A DNA stretch of 64,000 nt from Boesenbergia rotunda (GCA_024364735.1 JAGFNQ010005223.1:144174-208173); one strand, 5' to 3'. Shown: positions 1 through 12,413, counted from the stretch's first letter. The notes: generated by a model from the letters alone, not told the origin. Numbers and translations are program-made.

Positions 1-1263
1 GGTCAGAAAGTGACATGATCGGTCACTTTGACCAATCAGGCCCTAACCTGATCGGTCAAGTGACCGATCAGATGTTTGATTGGAGCCCGATCAGGTGTTT
101 GATTGGAGCCCGATCAGGTGTTTGATTGGAGCTTGATTATTGTTTGATTGGAAATCCCAGTGGGGTTTGGGATCGGTCTTGTGGCCGATCCCTGGTCTCT
201 GATCGATCAGTGAGACCGATCAAAACTTCACTGGATCGATCATAATGGAGCCTGATTGATCAGGAGGTTGCCTGATTGGTCACCTTGACCGATCAGGTGG
301 CTTGACCTAAATTTCCAGTATGTTTAAGGATCGATCTGGTGACCGATCCCTGATCTTTGATCGGTCAGAGAGAACGATCAGAACTTCATTGGATCGGTCA
401 GAATAGAATCTGATCGGTCAGGAGGTTGTCTGATCGGTCCAGGTGACTGATCAGTAACTCAGAACTTTAATTCAAATGTTTGTCAGATTTCTGATTCGCT
501 TCGCTAACAAATCTGTAAGTGTGCAGATGATACAGGGATGATATAGAGCTTCGAAGGAAAAGGAGAAGAATCAAGGGTGACTTTCTCTGGTGTCTTTTTG
601 TTTGATATACACTACACTTACAGGTTTCAACGGCACTTGACGACCTGAAGCTTCAGCTGAGGAGATAGGCTGAGAGCTCAGATAGGGTCAGTGGGTGACG
701 ACTGACCTGAAGCTTCAGCTGAAGAGGACTTCAGTGAACTGAGGGCTCAGAAGAGGTCAGTGGGTGACGCCTGTAGGTGTACAGAAGGAAGCTTAAGAAG
801 AAGAGGTTGGCAAAACAGAGAAGATAACAAAACAAAGAATAACAGAGCAAGGGTTTTGACTGGTGTGTTGAGTTGTGAGAGTTCTCTGTATATTCTTCTT
901 GCTTGAGCTTTCAGCTACATCTGTGTGAGCTATTCTTCTCGTTGTCTCCTGTACTTATCTTGTTATTCATCTGAGACTGTCTGTGGAGAGATTACTCCAC
1001 CGAGAAGGAGAAGCTCTTAGCCGGATTCACTCCAGGATCTGATCTGCCGAAGATCAAGGGATCGCCCACCTCACGGGCACGCTAAGGAGTAGGGGCATGT
1101 TATCCCCGAACCTTATAAATCCTGGTGTCATATTCTTTGTTTGTATTTCTTTCTGTTCTGTTTTTGTTTTCCGCTGCTAACCTAAGTGCAGAAAGAGATC
1201 GAAATGAGTTTTTGAGTGGATGGCTATTCACACCCCCCCTCTCTAGTCATCCCAGATCCAACA
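1..1263 (+). mobile_element. Copia-1 5' LTR (cut by window edge)
   Basis: Base 1 corresponds to about base 23510 of the second copy at 22548-24792, so roughly the first 960 bp of this LTR lie outside the window. The LTR ends ...GATCCAACA at 1263 and a tRNA-iMet-type primer site follows, which fixes the plus orientation. Bases 15-465 are packed with short inverted repeats built on GATCGGTC/GACCGATC. The last 50 bp contain a TTCACACCCCCCC tract held in a 9-bp inverted repeat. Many repeat units show C-to-T or G-to-A changes (GATTGGTC, GATCGATC), as expected for an old methylated copy. Confidence 0.9.
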
Positions 1264-1265
1264 AG

Positions 1266-1277
1266 TGGTATTAGAGC
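1266..1277 (+). other. Copia-1 primer-binding site (tRNA-iMet type)
   Basis: TGGTATTAGAGC lies two bases after the LTR end and differs by one base from TGGTATCAGAGC, the usual plant Ty1/copia primer-binding site for initiator methionine tRNA. Confidence 0.85.
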
Positions 1278-1319
1278 ATGGGGCTCTTTCAAACGGATTA
1301 ACACCCGAAGAGCAAGAGG

Positions 1320-2438
1320 ATGACTTTGAGAGAAGGATTCAGCACCAATCGTCCACCGTTCTTTGATGCAGTAGACTTCCAGTACTGGAGAAGTCGAATG
1401 GAGTATTACCTCAAAACTGATATTGGTATGTGGTTCTCAGTCAAGGAGGGTTTCACTCCTCCAAAGGATGCTGAGGGCAAAGAGCTCGAGTCTTCAAGGT
1501 GGTCAGCCGAACAAACCAGAAAAGGTGAGGCTGATGCCAAGGCAGTGGTCACCCTGCAGTGTGGGATGACCAAGGAGCAACTCATTAAGGTTGGTCCTTT
1601 CTCAAGTGCCAAAGATCTATGGAACAAGCTCATAGAGCTACACGAAGGCACTCGAGACTCCCGGATAGCAAAGAGAGACCTCTTCCTCAATCAACTCCAG
1701 AACCTTTCCATGAAGGAAAGTGGAACTGTAAGTGAGCTTCATGGTCGATTCAAGGAGATCTTCAATGGCTTGCATTCAATCGATGAGAAGGTCGAGAACC
1801 GTGACCTTATAAGGTATATACTCAAATCTTTTCCTAGGAATGTCTTGTGGTCATCCATGGTGGATGTCTACAAGGTATCCAAGGATCTTTCCATTGTAAA
1901 GCTAGATGATTTCTTCTGTGAAATGGAGCTATATGAGCTTGCTAACATAAGCCCAAAAGAGAAGGGTATTGCTCTTGTAGCAGGGGACAAAGAAAAGAAG
2001 AAGAAGGAAAAGAAGAAGGAAAAGGAGGAAAAGAACAACCGTCACATGGTTCTCATGGCATTAGAAGATTCAAACATGGAGAGTAGTGATGAGTCAAGTG
2101 ATCCATCAACCGCGGCTTCATCATCTTCGAATAATGAAGAGGTAATCTCTCCTGAGCTAGATAAATGCTATAGAACTATCGCATGCTTGTCTACCTTGCT
2201 TAAAAAATCTAAGGACAAGGTAAAATCATTAAAATTAGAAGTAGAACAATTATAAACCTCTAAGGATGAGGTAATTGATGATTTACATGTTGAGGTTCTT
2301 GAGAATGAGAACAAGGCCTTGAAGAGTGAAGTTGAAAACCTCAAGAATCTTCTTGGAAAATTTTCAAATAGCTCTATGACCTTGGATATGATCCTCAACT
2401 CTCAAAGAGCGGTCTACAACAAGGCCGGTATAGGTTAT
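1320..2438 (+). pseudogene. Copia-1 Gag, 5' part, split by Athila insertion
   Basis: Capsid-type Gag of the SIRE/Maximus kind. The frame opens at ATG 1320, about 40 bp after the primer site, and runs 311 codons to a TAA at 2253. The same frame continues past that stop to 2438 with coherent Lys/Glu-rich coiled-coil protein. Visible parts are an N-terminal aromatic block (FQYWRSRMEYYL), the UBN2-like helical region to about residue 210, a Lys/Glu run at 230-245 and an acidic Ser-rich stretch. No CCHC zinc knuckle is visible. The reading frame breaks after ...NKAGIGY where the Athila LTR begins and resumes at 21003. Confidence 0.85.
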
Positions 2439-4147
2439 TGATGATCCCCAAAATAGACTGTCACGAATGTGAGTCTCAAATTTAGATATTTATATAAGCT
2501 GAAAACCCTAACTCACAAAAGTAGAATGAGTAGTATAGGGGCCATAGGTCGTATTTTTCCTAGGGCTAGTTGAATGAATGTTTGGTTTAAGCTCGAATTT
2601 ATGAGTCGTTAAATGTTTTGGGTTTTCTAAATAAATAGGGGTTTTGCTTTGCAAGTAAGAATGAGAAAAACACTTGAAATGGAATCAATGTGACTAAATG
2701 GAGTTAACTAGGTATTACACGAATGAAATTTATCCACTAGGAAAATTTAACAAACAAATTGAAGTTGCAAGATGGAAATATAAAACTAAAATTACTGCAA
2801 AAAATTGTTGAACTGAATAACAAAACTTGGGTATGAAAAGGTAAACAAACTGGGAATTAAAACTGGATAAATCGTGCAGGCAATTCCCTGATCGGTCGGC
2901 TGACCGATCAGATGCAAGCCTGATCGGTCTGATGACCGATCAGGTAGAGTCTGGATCGGACAACAGTCCGATCAGTAACTGAAAACAGCTGATACAAAGC
3001 TAGAACAGAATTTAGAAACGATGGAAACAACTCAGAAATTGAAATCTAATAGTTACAAGCTCCAGTTCAAGTTCTTCACCAAGATCCCTCTCTGCCGTCA
3101 CACAAAGATTCGAGCTCAGAACCCCTTTTGCTCGAAAATTGATCAGAATTCAGCTTCGGGAATGAAATCGCGTAGCACACGGTGAAATTCTGAACACCTT
3201 CCACTCCTCTCTTCTGCGAAGATTGGGATAGCGATGAATGGTTAAGGAAGCCTCGAACAAGCTCAGAGAACCCCTCTGACTTGGCCGATTGATGGAGAAA
3301 CGAAGTTGGGTGAAGACTGATCGGAACGAAGCTAGCTTCCGGTGAAACCTTTGCCGGAGCTGTCAGCAATGAATGGACTGCGATCCTTCCACGAGAACTG
3401 AGCTTGATGAATCAGAATCTGGAGAACAACTTGATATGGTGGTCACCTTCGATCGAGAATGGAAGAACACGAAGAACAAATCTGAAAACAGAGGTGCAAT
3501 CTGGCGACGACCTCGCTCGATAGAGGGAATTTTTTATTTAACTGCCCATTTTGAATTTCGACGGTCGAGATTTCTCCGATCTCATCCAACGGTCCAATCA
3601 ATCCAGATCGAACCCAAACTCTCCAGATCTTGATCAAGGGTCAAGATCTACTCCTCCTCAACTAGGATCAACCGGGCCTGCATCCAATGGCTCAGAGTGC
3701 TCTGATCTTTGAACGGACGGTTTAGGCTCCTCCTGAGGTCGATCCAACGGCTGGAATAATTCTGATCTGGCCCAAACTTTCAGATCTTGGTTCCTGAACT
3801 TGGCTAAGTCTATCTTGAGCTTGGATCGACCAGAAGTTGGCGGATGGCTTGAATCTAACCGTTCTCTTGAATGGATAGCCCATATTAACCCGACGCTTGA
3901 TCCATTTGATCCGGATCCAATTCTGACCCAAGTTTGACCCAATGTGATCCAGGTCCATGATCATTTGAAACCCTACAATATGATATTAAATTTTAGTGCC
4001 AAAACATAGTAAATATAGAAAGAATTGAATCTTAAGCCAAATGGAGGTAATTTATGAAACCTTATATAAATGCAAACTTGAGCATAAAATAGTAAATCAA
4101 ATCATGGATTTGAAGGCCAAATTTAATCAACAAAATGAAAGTTATCA
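2439..4147 (-). mobile_element. Athila 3' LTR (left)
   Basis: It starts TGATGATCCCC and ends GAAAGTTATCA on the plus strand, 1709 bp, closely matching 12438-12964 plus 19822-21002. Bases 2889-2971 contain GATCGGTC/GACCGATC hairpin motifs that also fill the copia-1 LTR. The open frames seen here (for example 3076-3942) are not conserved proteins. Confidence 0.9.
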
Positions 4148-4162
4148 ACTCCCCCACACTTA
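4148..4162 (-). other. Athila polypurine tract
   Basis: Read on the minus strand this is TAAGTGTGGGGGAGT directly before the LTR. A purine-rich tract at this place primes plus-strand DNA synthesis in LTR retrotransposons. Confidence 0.8.
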
Positions 4163-6297
4163 TTCTTGGGCGTCCTGAATAAGCTACTAGTAACTAAAAT
4201 GTATTCCCCCTAGGTTATTCTCAATCAAAATAAAAAGCAATTGAAAAGAAATTACCTAGGGTTGTCAATTCTCAAAAATCTAAGCTTAATATACTAGCTT
4301 CTTATCCTTAAATCAACAACTTAGCTTCCTTCATGACTCCTTAAGATGAAATCAACACACAAACCTTTCCAAAGGGATTTTTAGTGGCTCTCTTCCTAAG
4401 TTCTACGTTTCAATGGAAGTGGAGCTCACTCAAACACAACATGTTTCTTGAACTACCATAAGCTTGCTTATTATCTACTCTCCTCCATCATTCTTTGCCT
4501 TGGATCCAGATTTACAAAGGTTTATTAGAACACATAAAAGAAGTATGAAATGAATAGAATGAAAAAGAATTTTCCATGAATTCTGATACCTAAAACTAAT
4601 GATAAAGGAAATAAAGACATATGATGTGATAAGAACCGGAATATGATAAAAAGGTATAGCATGAAAAAGAAATATGGATAAGTAAGGGAAAATAGAAACT
4701 TGGATACTCAAAATTATCTCTAGATGCTCTTTGCCCTCTCAAGGTAACCTCTTATGAATTTTGAGCCAATGTGAGTGAGTAATAAGCTGAATTGGAGGAG
4801 GTTCACTGCTAAAAACAAAATTCTGTGTTGTGCCAGCTTCTCGGATTGGTCCAGAGACCGATCAGACATGCTCTGATCGATCCACTGACCAGACTGGAGC
4901 TCCCTGATCGGACTGGAGACCGATCAGGGACTGATCAGTAGCTGAAATCAGAATTCTGAAACTGATTTTTGCCTGAATATTTTCTTTCTTCCACTCCTCA
5001 CCAATTCTCAACCCATTTAGCTTCTTATTCTCGACTTCAAACTCAGAAATCCATCCATCTTCTGAACCTCCATGAACTTCTTTGACTTTTCTTTCTTTCC
5101 TTCTTCTTTTCTTTCTATTTCTGTTTTTTTCTGTTATTCTTCAGCTGCATTGTCATTTTTTTTCTGCAACTTCACTACATCTCGCAACCAACTCTAGCTC
5201 ATTCATCTCCACTTAAATCATGGCAACAATTAAAACTTTTGGAAACAATTCTACTTACCAATTCTATGTCTAAATGAAAACATTTTGGTAGGCTTGAAGA
5301 GTATCACTAAAAACTAACCCTTATAAGCTCTCATTCCTTTCAAAATTCTCCTCATGGAGTTCAAACACCAAACAATATTCATAAATCAGATTGCTCCAAA
5401 GGTAATCTTAACTTTTCAATACTCACAACTCATCTTTGATACACCATCCATCAACTTTGGCACACTTCTTCATTTCTTTTCTTTTTTTTCTGTTTTTGCA
5501 TTATGTTTCTCACATTCTTCCATTCCTTTACTTCCATCAAGACATTCGGAATCCACACTAATCCATCTTAAAATCCATAAAAACAAATTGCTATCACAAC
5601 ATAAGCTTCACAATACATCTACTTTTCACTCATATCATTTAAAAACATTAGCCATCTCCCCCACACTTAAACCTTTGACCGTCTCGAGCAAAATAACATC
5701 AAGAAAATCCCAAGTACCCAAGTTTACAGAGAAATATGGATATGAGCAGAAAAATAGGGAAGGAAAAAGAATAAAGCATGAATCAACAAGATAGGTTGCA
5801 ACACTTATATGGAAAAGAGAAGGCAAAGTGAATAACCTTTATAAATGTGGTCCAATCATAGAAATATGATTTTGAAAGAACCTAAGCAAGTTCTAGAGTG
5901 CAATCAAATATGTGTATCTCAACAATAAAGCTAAGTCCTCACTAGGTAAAAAGAATTCATCTCAAATCATCACTCTAGAGTCCACAACCAAGTAGTACTC
6001 AAGCAACCAAGAATTTCATCCATTGACTGAAATTCTAAGTCTTGACAATTAAATTTAATTTATTTTCAAAAGACTCTAAAATGATATAGAGAAAACCTAG
6101 AGCGATACATTTATTCTTAATCATTCAAAAATAAGGTGCCAACATGGTAAAATGGCGTCTACAATCACTATTTATTCAATCTACACTTCCTAAACATTTA
6201 TTATCAAAAACTCATTGGAAAAACATTTATTCTCTATTTGAAAACAATGAAATGGTATTTACAATAAAGTAAAACGCAAGGAAAAGAAACTCCCCTT
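4163..6297 (-). other. Athila 3' internal non-coding region
   Basis: About 2.1 kb between the integrase stop and the polypurine tract. In Athila elements this place may hold an env-like frame, but here only short AT-rich or hydrophobic open frames occur, none recognisable. A GATCGGTC/GACCGATC cluster lies at 4850-4945. A second copy of the purine-tract context (CTCCCCCACACTTAAA) lies at 5657-5672, inside the region. Confidence 0.6.
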
Positions 6298-7413
6298 TTA
6301 TGTTGGGTAGATAGCATCTTTGATGTCCACTCCATCCACCTCTAGCTCCTTTAATTCTTCAAAATACTTTTTGAGCCGGTGGCCATTAACTTTCCACACA
6401 AAACCATTAGTCTCATCTTTAATTTCAACAACACCATAGGGAAAAATATTAGTTACAAAAAATGGACCTTCCCACCTTGACCTTAACTTACCCTTTATCA
6501 ATTTAAGCCTTGATTTATACAATAAGACCTTGTCACCAATTTGAAATTCTTTCCTCACTATTCGCTTGTCATGGAAGTTCTTGGTCTTTTCTTTGTAGAT
6601 CCTTGAATTCTCAAATGCCTCAAGTCTAATTTCCTCAAGCTCTTGAAGTTGAAGTTTCCTCTCTTCTCCCACCTTGGTAGCATCGAAATTATAAACCTTC
6701 ACCGCCCAATATGCTTTGTGTTCTATCTCCACTGGAAGATGACAAGCTTTACGATAAACCAACCGGTAGGGAGACATGTCAATCGATGTCTTGAATGTCG
6801 TTCTATAGGCCCAAAGTGCATCATCTAGCCTTTTGCTCCAATCTTTTCTATTCGGCCCAACGATCTTTTCCAAAATTGATTTGATTTCTCTAATTGAGAT
6901 TTCGGCTTGGCCATTTGTTTGGGAATGGTAGGAAGTAGAAACCTTATGTACAACCCCATATTTACTAAGCAATGCCTTCATGTGCTTATTACAAAAATGA
7001 GAACCTTGGTTACTTATTATAGCTCTAGGAATTCCAAACCTACAAAATATGTGTGACCTAACAAAACTAACAACAACAGAGGAATCATCAGTCTTGGAGG
7101 GAATGACCTCCACCCATTTAGAAACATAATCTACAACAAGTAAAATGTACAAATAACCACAAGATGCAGGAAAATGTCCCATAAAATTAATTCCCCAAAC
7201 ATCAAAAATCTCACAATATAGCATAGTCTGTTGGAGCATCTCATGTCTAGCTCCTATGTTTCCAGTTCGCTGACATCTATCACAATTTATATAAAACACA
7301 TATGAATCATGAAATAAGGTAGGCCAATATAAACCACATTCTAAAACTTTTCTAGTTGTTCTTTGTGGACCAAAATGTCCCCCACATGTTGATGAATGAC
7401 AAAAAGTAAGCAC
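6298..7413 (-). pseudogene. Athila integrase
   Basis: A 371-codon minus-strand frame holds the whole integrase. The HHCC zinc domain is at residues 5-50 (the second Cys pair is in CDRCQ), with the catalytic core after it: the first Asp near FDVWGINFMG, the second in ISNQGSHF (Asp is replaced by Asn in the usual SDxGSHF) and the Glu in SQTNGQAEISIREIK. The C-terminal GPF/Y-like segment (RWEGPFFV, then GVVEIKDE) follows. It ends at TAA 6298. A shift and a stop separate it from RNase H at about 7414-7490, so the polyprotein is broken. The Asp-to-Asn change would also abolish activity. Confidence 0.88.
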
Positions 7414-7483
7414 TGAACAAATCTCATGGTCTGGTATGCATCTCCTAATTATTTGATCATTATAGAATTTTCATAAATATGGG

Positions 7484-8818
7484 TCATCCCACACAGAATT
7501 TTGCATCGTTTTTAAGTTTATCTTTTTGAGCTTTAGAAAAGTGTGTAGGAAAAACATGTGCAGCTAAAAAATTAACAAGATCTGCATACCAAGGTGTCTC
7601 ACCATGTACTGCAAGGAGGTGCTCATCTCGAAAATCATCGTCAATGGTGGTAGGAGATCCATCTCCTTCAATCCTGCTTAGGTGATCTGCAACCAAGTTT
7701 TCTTTGTCACTTCTATCTCTAATTTCCAAATCAAATTCCTGGAGTAGAAGCATCCATCTTATTAGCCTAGGTTTCGCATCTGGCTTCTTCAATAAGTATT
7801 TTAAAGCTGCATGATCAGAGAAAACAATGACATGTGAGCACAATAAGTAAGATCTAAAACGGTTTAAAGCAAAAACTATGGCAAGAAGCTCCTTCTCAGT
7901 GGTGGTGTAATTTGCTTGGGTGGCATCCAGGGTCTTGGATGCGTAGCATATGACATGAGGTGCTCCCTCCACCCTCTGTGCTAGAACAGCTCCCACTACA
8001 AAGTTAGATGCATCACACATCTATTCAAATGACAAATTCCAATCAGGTGACTTAATAATAGGAGCAGAGGTAAGGGCCTCCCTGAGTCTGTGAAAAGCTT
8101 TTTTGCACTTATCGTCAAACCAAAATTCAACATCTTTTTGCAAAAGTTTTGTCAAGGGCCGAGCAATATCACTAAAGTCTCTAATGAACCTGCGGTAGAA
8201 ACCTGCATGTCCAAGGAAAGCACGAACATCCCGCACGCATACGGGGTAAGATAAAGAAGAAATAACATTTATTTTTGTAAGATCTACCTCTATACCTCTC
8301 CTAGAGACTATGCGTCCAAGTACAATACCATGCTCTACCATAAAGTGGCATTTTTCAAAATTAAGTACAAGATTAGTCACAATGCAACGGTGTAAAACCC
8401 TAGACAAGTTATCTAAACATGAATCAAAAGACGTGTCAAAAACTGAAAAGTCATCCATAAAGATCTCCATGCAATGCTCTAACAACTCACCAAATATACT
8501 TACCATGCATCTCTGAAATGTTCCTGGAGCGTTGCACAGTCCAAATGGCATCCGTCTGTAGGCAAAAGTGCCAAAGGGGAAAGTGAAGGTAGTCTTCTCT
8601 TGGTCCTCTAGATCTATACAAATCTGGAAGTAGCCTGAATAACCATCCAAAAAGCAGTAATGGAACTTCCCTGCTAGTCTTTCAAGCATCTGATCAATAA
8701 AGGGTAAAGGGAAGTGGTCTTTCCTCATGACGGTGTTTAGCTTCCTGTAATCAATGCACACTCTCCAAGAATTTTTTACTCTGGTAGGTACCAGCTCGTT
8801 GCTTGCATTTTCTACCAC
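7484..8818 (-). pseudogene. Athila reverse transcriptase and RNase H
   Basis: RT spans 8818-8021 (motifs CIDYRKLN, FPLPFIDQMLERLAG, YRRMPFGLCNAPGTFQRCM and the FMDD active-site box). RNase H spans 8020-7484 (CDASNFVVGAVLAQ, TEKELLAIVFAL, DHAALKYLL, LVADHLSRIE). Both are in one frame, separated only by a TAG at 8021-8023 in FE*MCDAS. Upstream RT residues continue from about 9020 with further stops. The family's usual job is copying element RNA into DNA inside virus-like particles. This copy is disrupted. Confidence 0.9.
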
Positions 8819-9023
8819 TGTAATGTATGGGACTAACCCACTGACTATCAGAAATGGGGTAAATGATACCTGCCTATAGAAGTCGAGTCACCTCTTTCTT
8901 AACAACGTCTAAAATAAGTGGATTATGTCTCCTTTACGGTTGCCTCACTGGTTTAACATTTTCTTCCAAGAATATCCTGTGCATACAGAGAGCTGGGCTA
9001 ATACCTGGTATATCTGATAGAGT

Positions 9024-9974
9024 TCACCCAATTGTCTTCTTGTATTGCCTCAGAACTTGCAATAATTTCTCTTCCTGTTCTGATTCCAAATGCTGAGCAA
9101 TGATAACTGGAAAATTCTGCTCCTCTCCTAGGTACACATATTTCAAGTGGTCTGGTAGTGACTTAAGCTCAATTTGGGTTTGCTCAGAAGGTATGAGTGA
9201 TCCTTGGGGCTCAATGCAATCCCCTACACTATCACACCTAAACTCTGAATCCTCTAAAATGTCAATAGAAATAGGTGATCCTTGGGGCTCTGTGCAATCC
9301 CCTACACCTAAAAAATCCTCTCCAGCTGGTAGTAGGTCTGAAATAACCTCTGAAATGTCCTCAACCTCAATAGCAAATATATCCTCAGCCTCCTCTGAAC
9401 TGTCAACTCCTCTGGAAACATTAAATGAAACTCCCTTAGCAAGTATATCTGCATCATCCAACTCCTCCAGAATACCAATGCTCATAATGGAGTGGTCCTC
9501 TCTCGGGTGCTTCATAGCATCAAAAATGCTGAACTGAACTACCGTGTCTCCAATCTCCATCGAAAGTGTGCCAGCATAAACATCTATCTTTGTTCTAGCA
9601 GTCTTCAGAAATGACCTTCCTAAGATAAGTGGAGACCGGTGTGCAAGGTAATCTCCCTCCATATCCAGAATGTAAAAATCTGCAAGAAATATCAGCTCCT
9701 TAACCTTTATCAATACATCTTCAATTATACCGGCTGGGTGAGTCTGGCTCCGGTCTGCTAACTATATTACCACACTAGTAGGCTGTAAAGGACCAATACC
9801 AAGCATCTGGAAGACTGACCTGGGCATCACATTAATGGAGGCCCCTAAATCCAACATAGCATCGTGGAATATGGTCCTCCCAATCTCGCAAGATACAGTA
9901 AAAACTCCAGGGTCTTCACACTTTTGAGGAATGGCATGAATAAGTGCTGAAACATTTTTCCCCAAGCTGACCAA
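9024..9974 (-). pseudogene. Athila aspartic protease and linker to RT
   Basis: The retropepsin motif appears as LDLGASINVMP near 9860 and the second conserved block as LILGRSFLKTARTKIDV near 9600. A TAG at 9762-9764 lies where relatives read Gln (VVI-Q-LADRS), so one C-to-T change split a single frame. After the protease comes an acidic linker containing a duplicated segment (GDCTEPQGSP and GDCIEPQGSL), then LPDHLKYVYLGEE, which is typical just before Athila RT. The end at 9024 is a stop inside the linker. Confidence 0.85.
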
Positions 9975-10040
9975 CTCATTCTCCTTAAGCTTCTTTTTGT
10001 GAACACATAAATCTTTCAGGAACTTTGCATATTTAGGAAT

Positions 10041-12327
10041 CTATTTTATCATAGTCAACAAGGGTACATTAATCTCTACTTTACTGAACAATTTCACTAG
10101 CTCATTGTACTCCTTAGCTTTCTCCTCTTCCACTTGCTTCTTAGCTTGAGTTTTGCGCTGAGGGAATGGCAAAGGAACTCTCAAATCATCCTCTTGAGCC
10201 GAAAGTTGAGGGGCTGAAATTGGGACTGATTTCTCCACTGAGGTAGTTGCTGTGAACCCACTTTTATCACTGATTTCTCCTTCATTCTCCATCAAAATTA
10301 CAGGATTACTTGAGGAAGGAGTTAGGCTCGGACTAGGGGTGGAACCAACTGAATTTGAAGTGATTTCATGGCTGTTTTGGGCTGGAAATGAAGGTACTGT
10401 CCTGTTTTCAGAAAATTCAACTCTTTGACCATTTTGAGTTGATGCAACCTTCCCACTCCTCAAGGTAATAGCACTAACGTTTCCCTTTGGGTTTGGAGTA
10501 GCTTGAGAAGGTAATTGTCTTGATCCTTGAGCTTACATTTGATTTATCCCGCTAGCCAATTGTCCAATTTGTCTTTCAAGGTTTTGAATGGTGGGATCAC
10601 TTCTTTGTTGTTGTAAAAGTTGTTGAAGCATCTCTCTATTCTTTGTTGTTGCGCATTTCCTCCACTAGAACCTCCATAGCCCCTTGGTTAGCATGAGGCT
10701 TTGATTGACCTTGAAATGTAGAAGTAGGTTGTTGAAATTGTTGAACTTGCTGAGATCCTTGAAAATAGGGTTGTTGGGGCTGATTATAGGACTGAAATGG
10801 TGGAGAAAATTATTGGTAATTTTGCTGAGAACTTGGTTGAAATGGTTGAGAATTGTAACTCTGAAAATTCTGAGGTTGAGGTTGCAATTGTGGTTGTAAG
10901 GGCTGAAATTGTGTAGGCTGAAAATTTAGATTTGAGGGCTGAAAACTTGGATTGAATGGTTGATAACCTTGCTGCGAAAATTGATTTTGTTGTTAAAAAC
11001 TCGAATTTCCTTGATAACCTTGCCGATTCACTTGAAAAGGTGGCTGATTTCCTTGATAGGGTTGCTGAAATTGTTGGAAAGGTTGTTGAAATGGCTGAAA
11101 TTGTTGTTATCCTTGTTGAACTTGCTGGAAATTTTGTTGGGGCTGCTGATATTGTGGTTGTGATGGGTTTTGCTGATAGTAAGCGTTACCATACTTCAAG
11201 TTTGGATGGTCCCTCCAACCCGGATTATAGGTAGACGAGTAGGGGTTGTTTTTGGCTTGGAATTGTCCCCTAGTTAGTGCAGCTAATGTCTCATCTTATT
11301 GGAGGTTTGGACATAGATCCGAATTGTGGTCTTGGCTAGAACAAATACTGCATAACCTCATCACTTGGCTTGAAGATGGTGGTACTGACAAACTCTGATT
11401 TTGACTCACATTATTTAGAGTCATTTGCTTCACCAGGGATGTGAGCTCCATCAATGAATTCTTGATTTCTTTTTGCTCATACGATACCATCTAAACTTCA
11501 TTAACTCTTCTAGTAGACAAAGCTCTACTCCCAAACTGTTGTGAGTTTTCTGCCATGTATGAAATAAGCTCCCTAGCTTGATCTGGTGTTTTGTTCACTA
11601 GGGCACCTCCTGCTGCAGCATCTATCATGATCCTATCCATCTACAGAAGTCCCTCATAGAAATACTGAATAAGTAACTGCTCACTAATCTGGTGCTGTGG
11701 GCAGCTAGAACAAAGTTTGTTAAACCTTTCCCAATAATCATACAAAGTTTCCCCTACTACTTGTTGTATGCCACATGCTTTTCCTGATGATTGCAGTCCT
11801 TGATGCTGGAAAGTATTTTTCCAAGAATGCTTTCTTTATAGAAATCCAGCTAGATACATGCCCAGTAGGTAAGTAGTAAAACCAATCCTTTGCTGCTCCA
11901 GTAAGGGAAAATGGAAAAGCCCTCAGCTTGATATCTTCCTCTGAAATACCCTGAGGCTTCATGGTGGAGCAGACAACGTGAAACTCATTAAGTGTCTATT
12001 GGGATCCTCCCTAGACTGGCCTTGAAATTTGGGCAAAAGATAAATAAGTCCAGATCTTAATTCAAAATCTCCAGCGAGCTCTGGATATGCAATGCAGGAA
12101 AACTGGAAAGCATCATCTGGTGCTGCTAATTCCTTCATAGTTTTCTGGTGGTCTGTCATCTGATCAACTGAATAAACTGAGATAGTCTGAGTAGGAAGAA
12201 TGTCAAAAGCCTCTGAAACACTGAGTTGATTCCTCCTGGCTCTGAAAGTTCTTTCAATTTCAGGATCCAACTCTTCAAGAATACCACCTGTAGATCTGGT
12301 CATACACAAATACAAAAATCGCAGCAA
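10041..12327 (-). pseudogene. Athila Gag, multiply broken
   Basis: The order on the minus strand is: N-terminal region 12327-11959; capsid-like retrotransposon-Gag domain 11962-11738 (AFPFSLTGAAKDWFYYLP, FLEKYFPASRT); one CCHC zinc knuckle at about 11370-11320 (CSICSSQDHNSDLC); a Gln/Pro/Phe-rich low-complexity stretch 11290-10500; and the LRSGK-like motif with the lead into protease, 10463-10041. Frames shift at least twice in Gag, and several stops stand at expected Gln codons. The last stop (TAG after LLTMIK) also replaces a Gln before IPKYAKFLKDLC. In life the protein would package the RNA. Confidence 0.85.
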
Positions 12328-12413
12328 ATGTATACAAAAGTATGAAACAAATAATATGGATCACAAGATATGAAGTAAGCACACAAGCTTAAGCAAACAA
12401 ACTCAACTAGTGT

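Noticed and set aside
4475..4711. Hydrophobic minus-strand frame after Athila integrase, in the place of an env-like gene
   Set aside because: Only 78 codons, AT-rich composition explains the Ile/Phe/Leu content, and no signal peptide plus anchor layout or family motif is visible.
5354..5794. 146-codon plus-strand frame in the Athila 3' region
   Set aside because: Opposite to the element, His/Ser/Thr-rich from AT-rich DNA, no recognisable domain.
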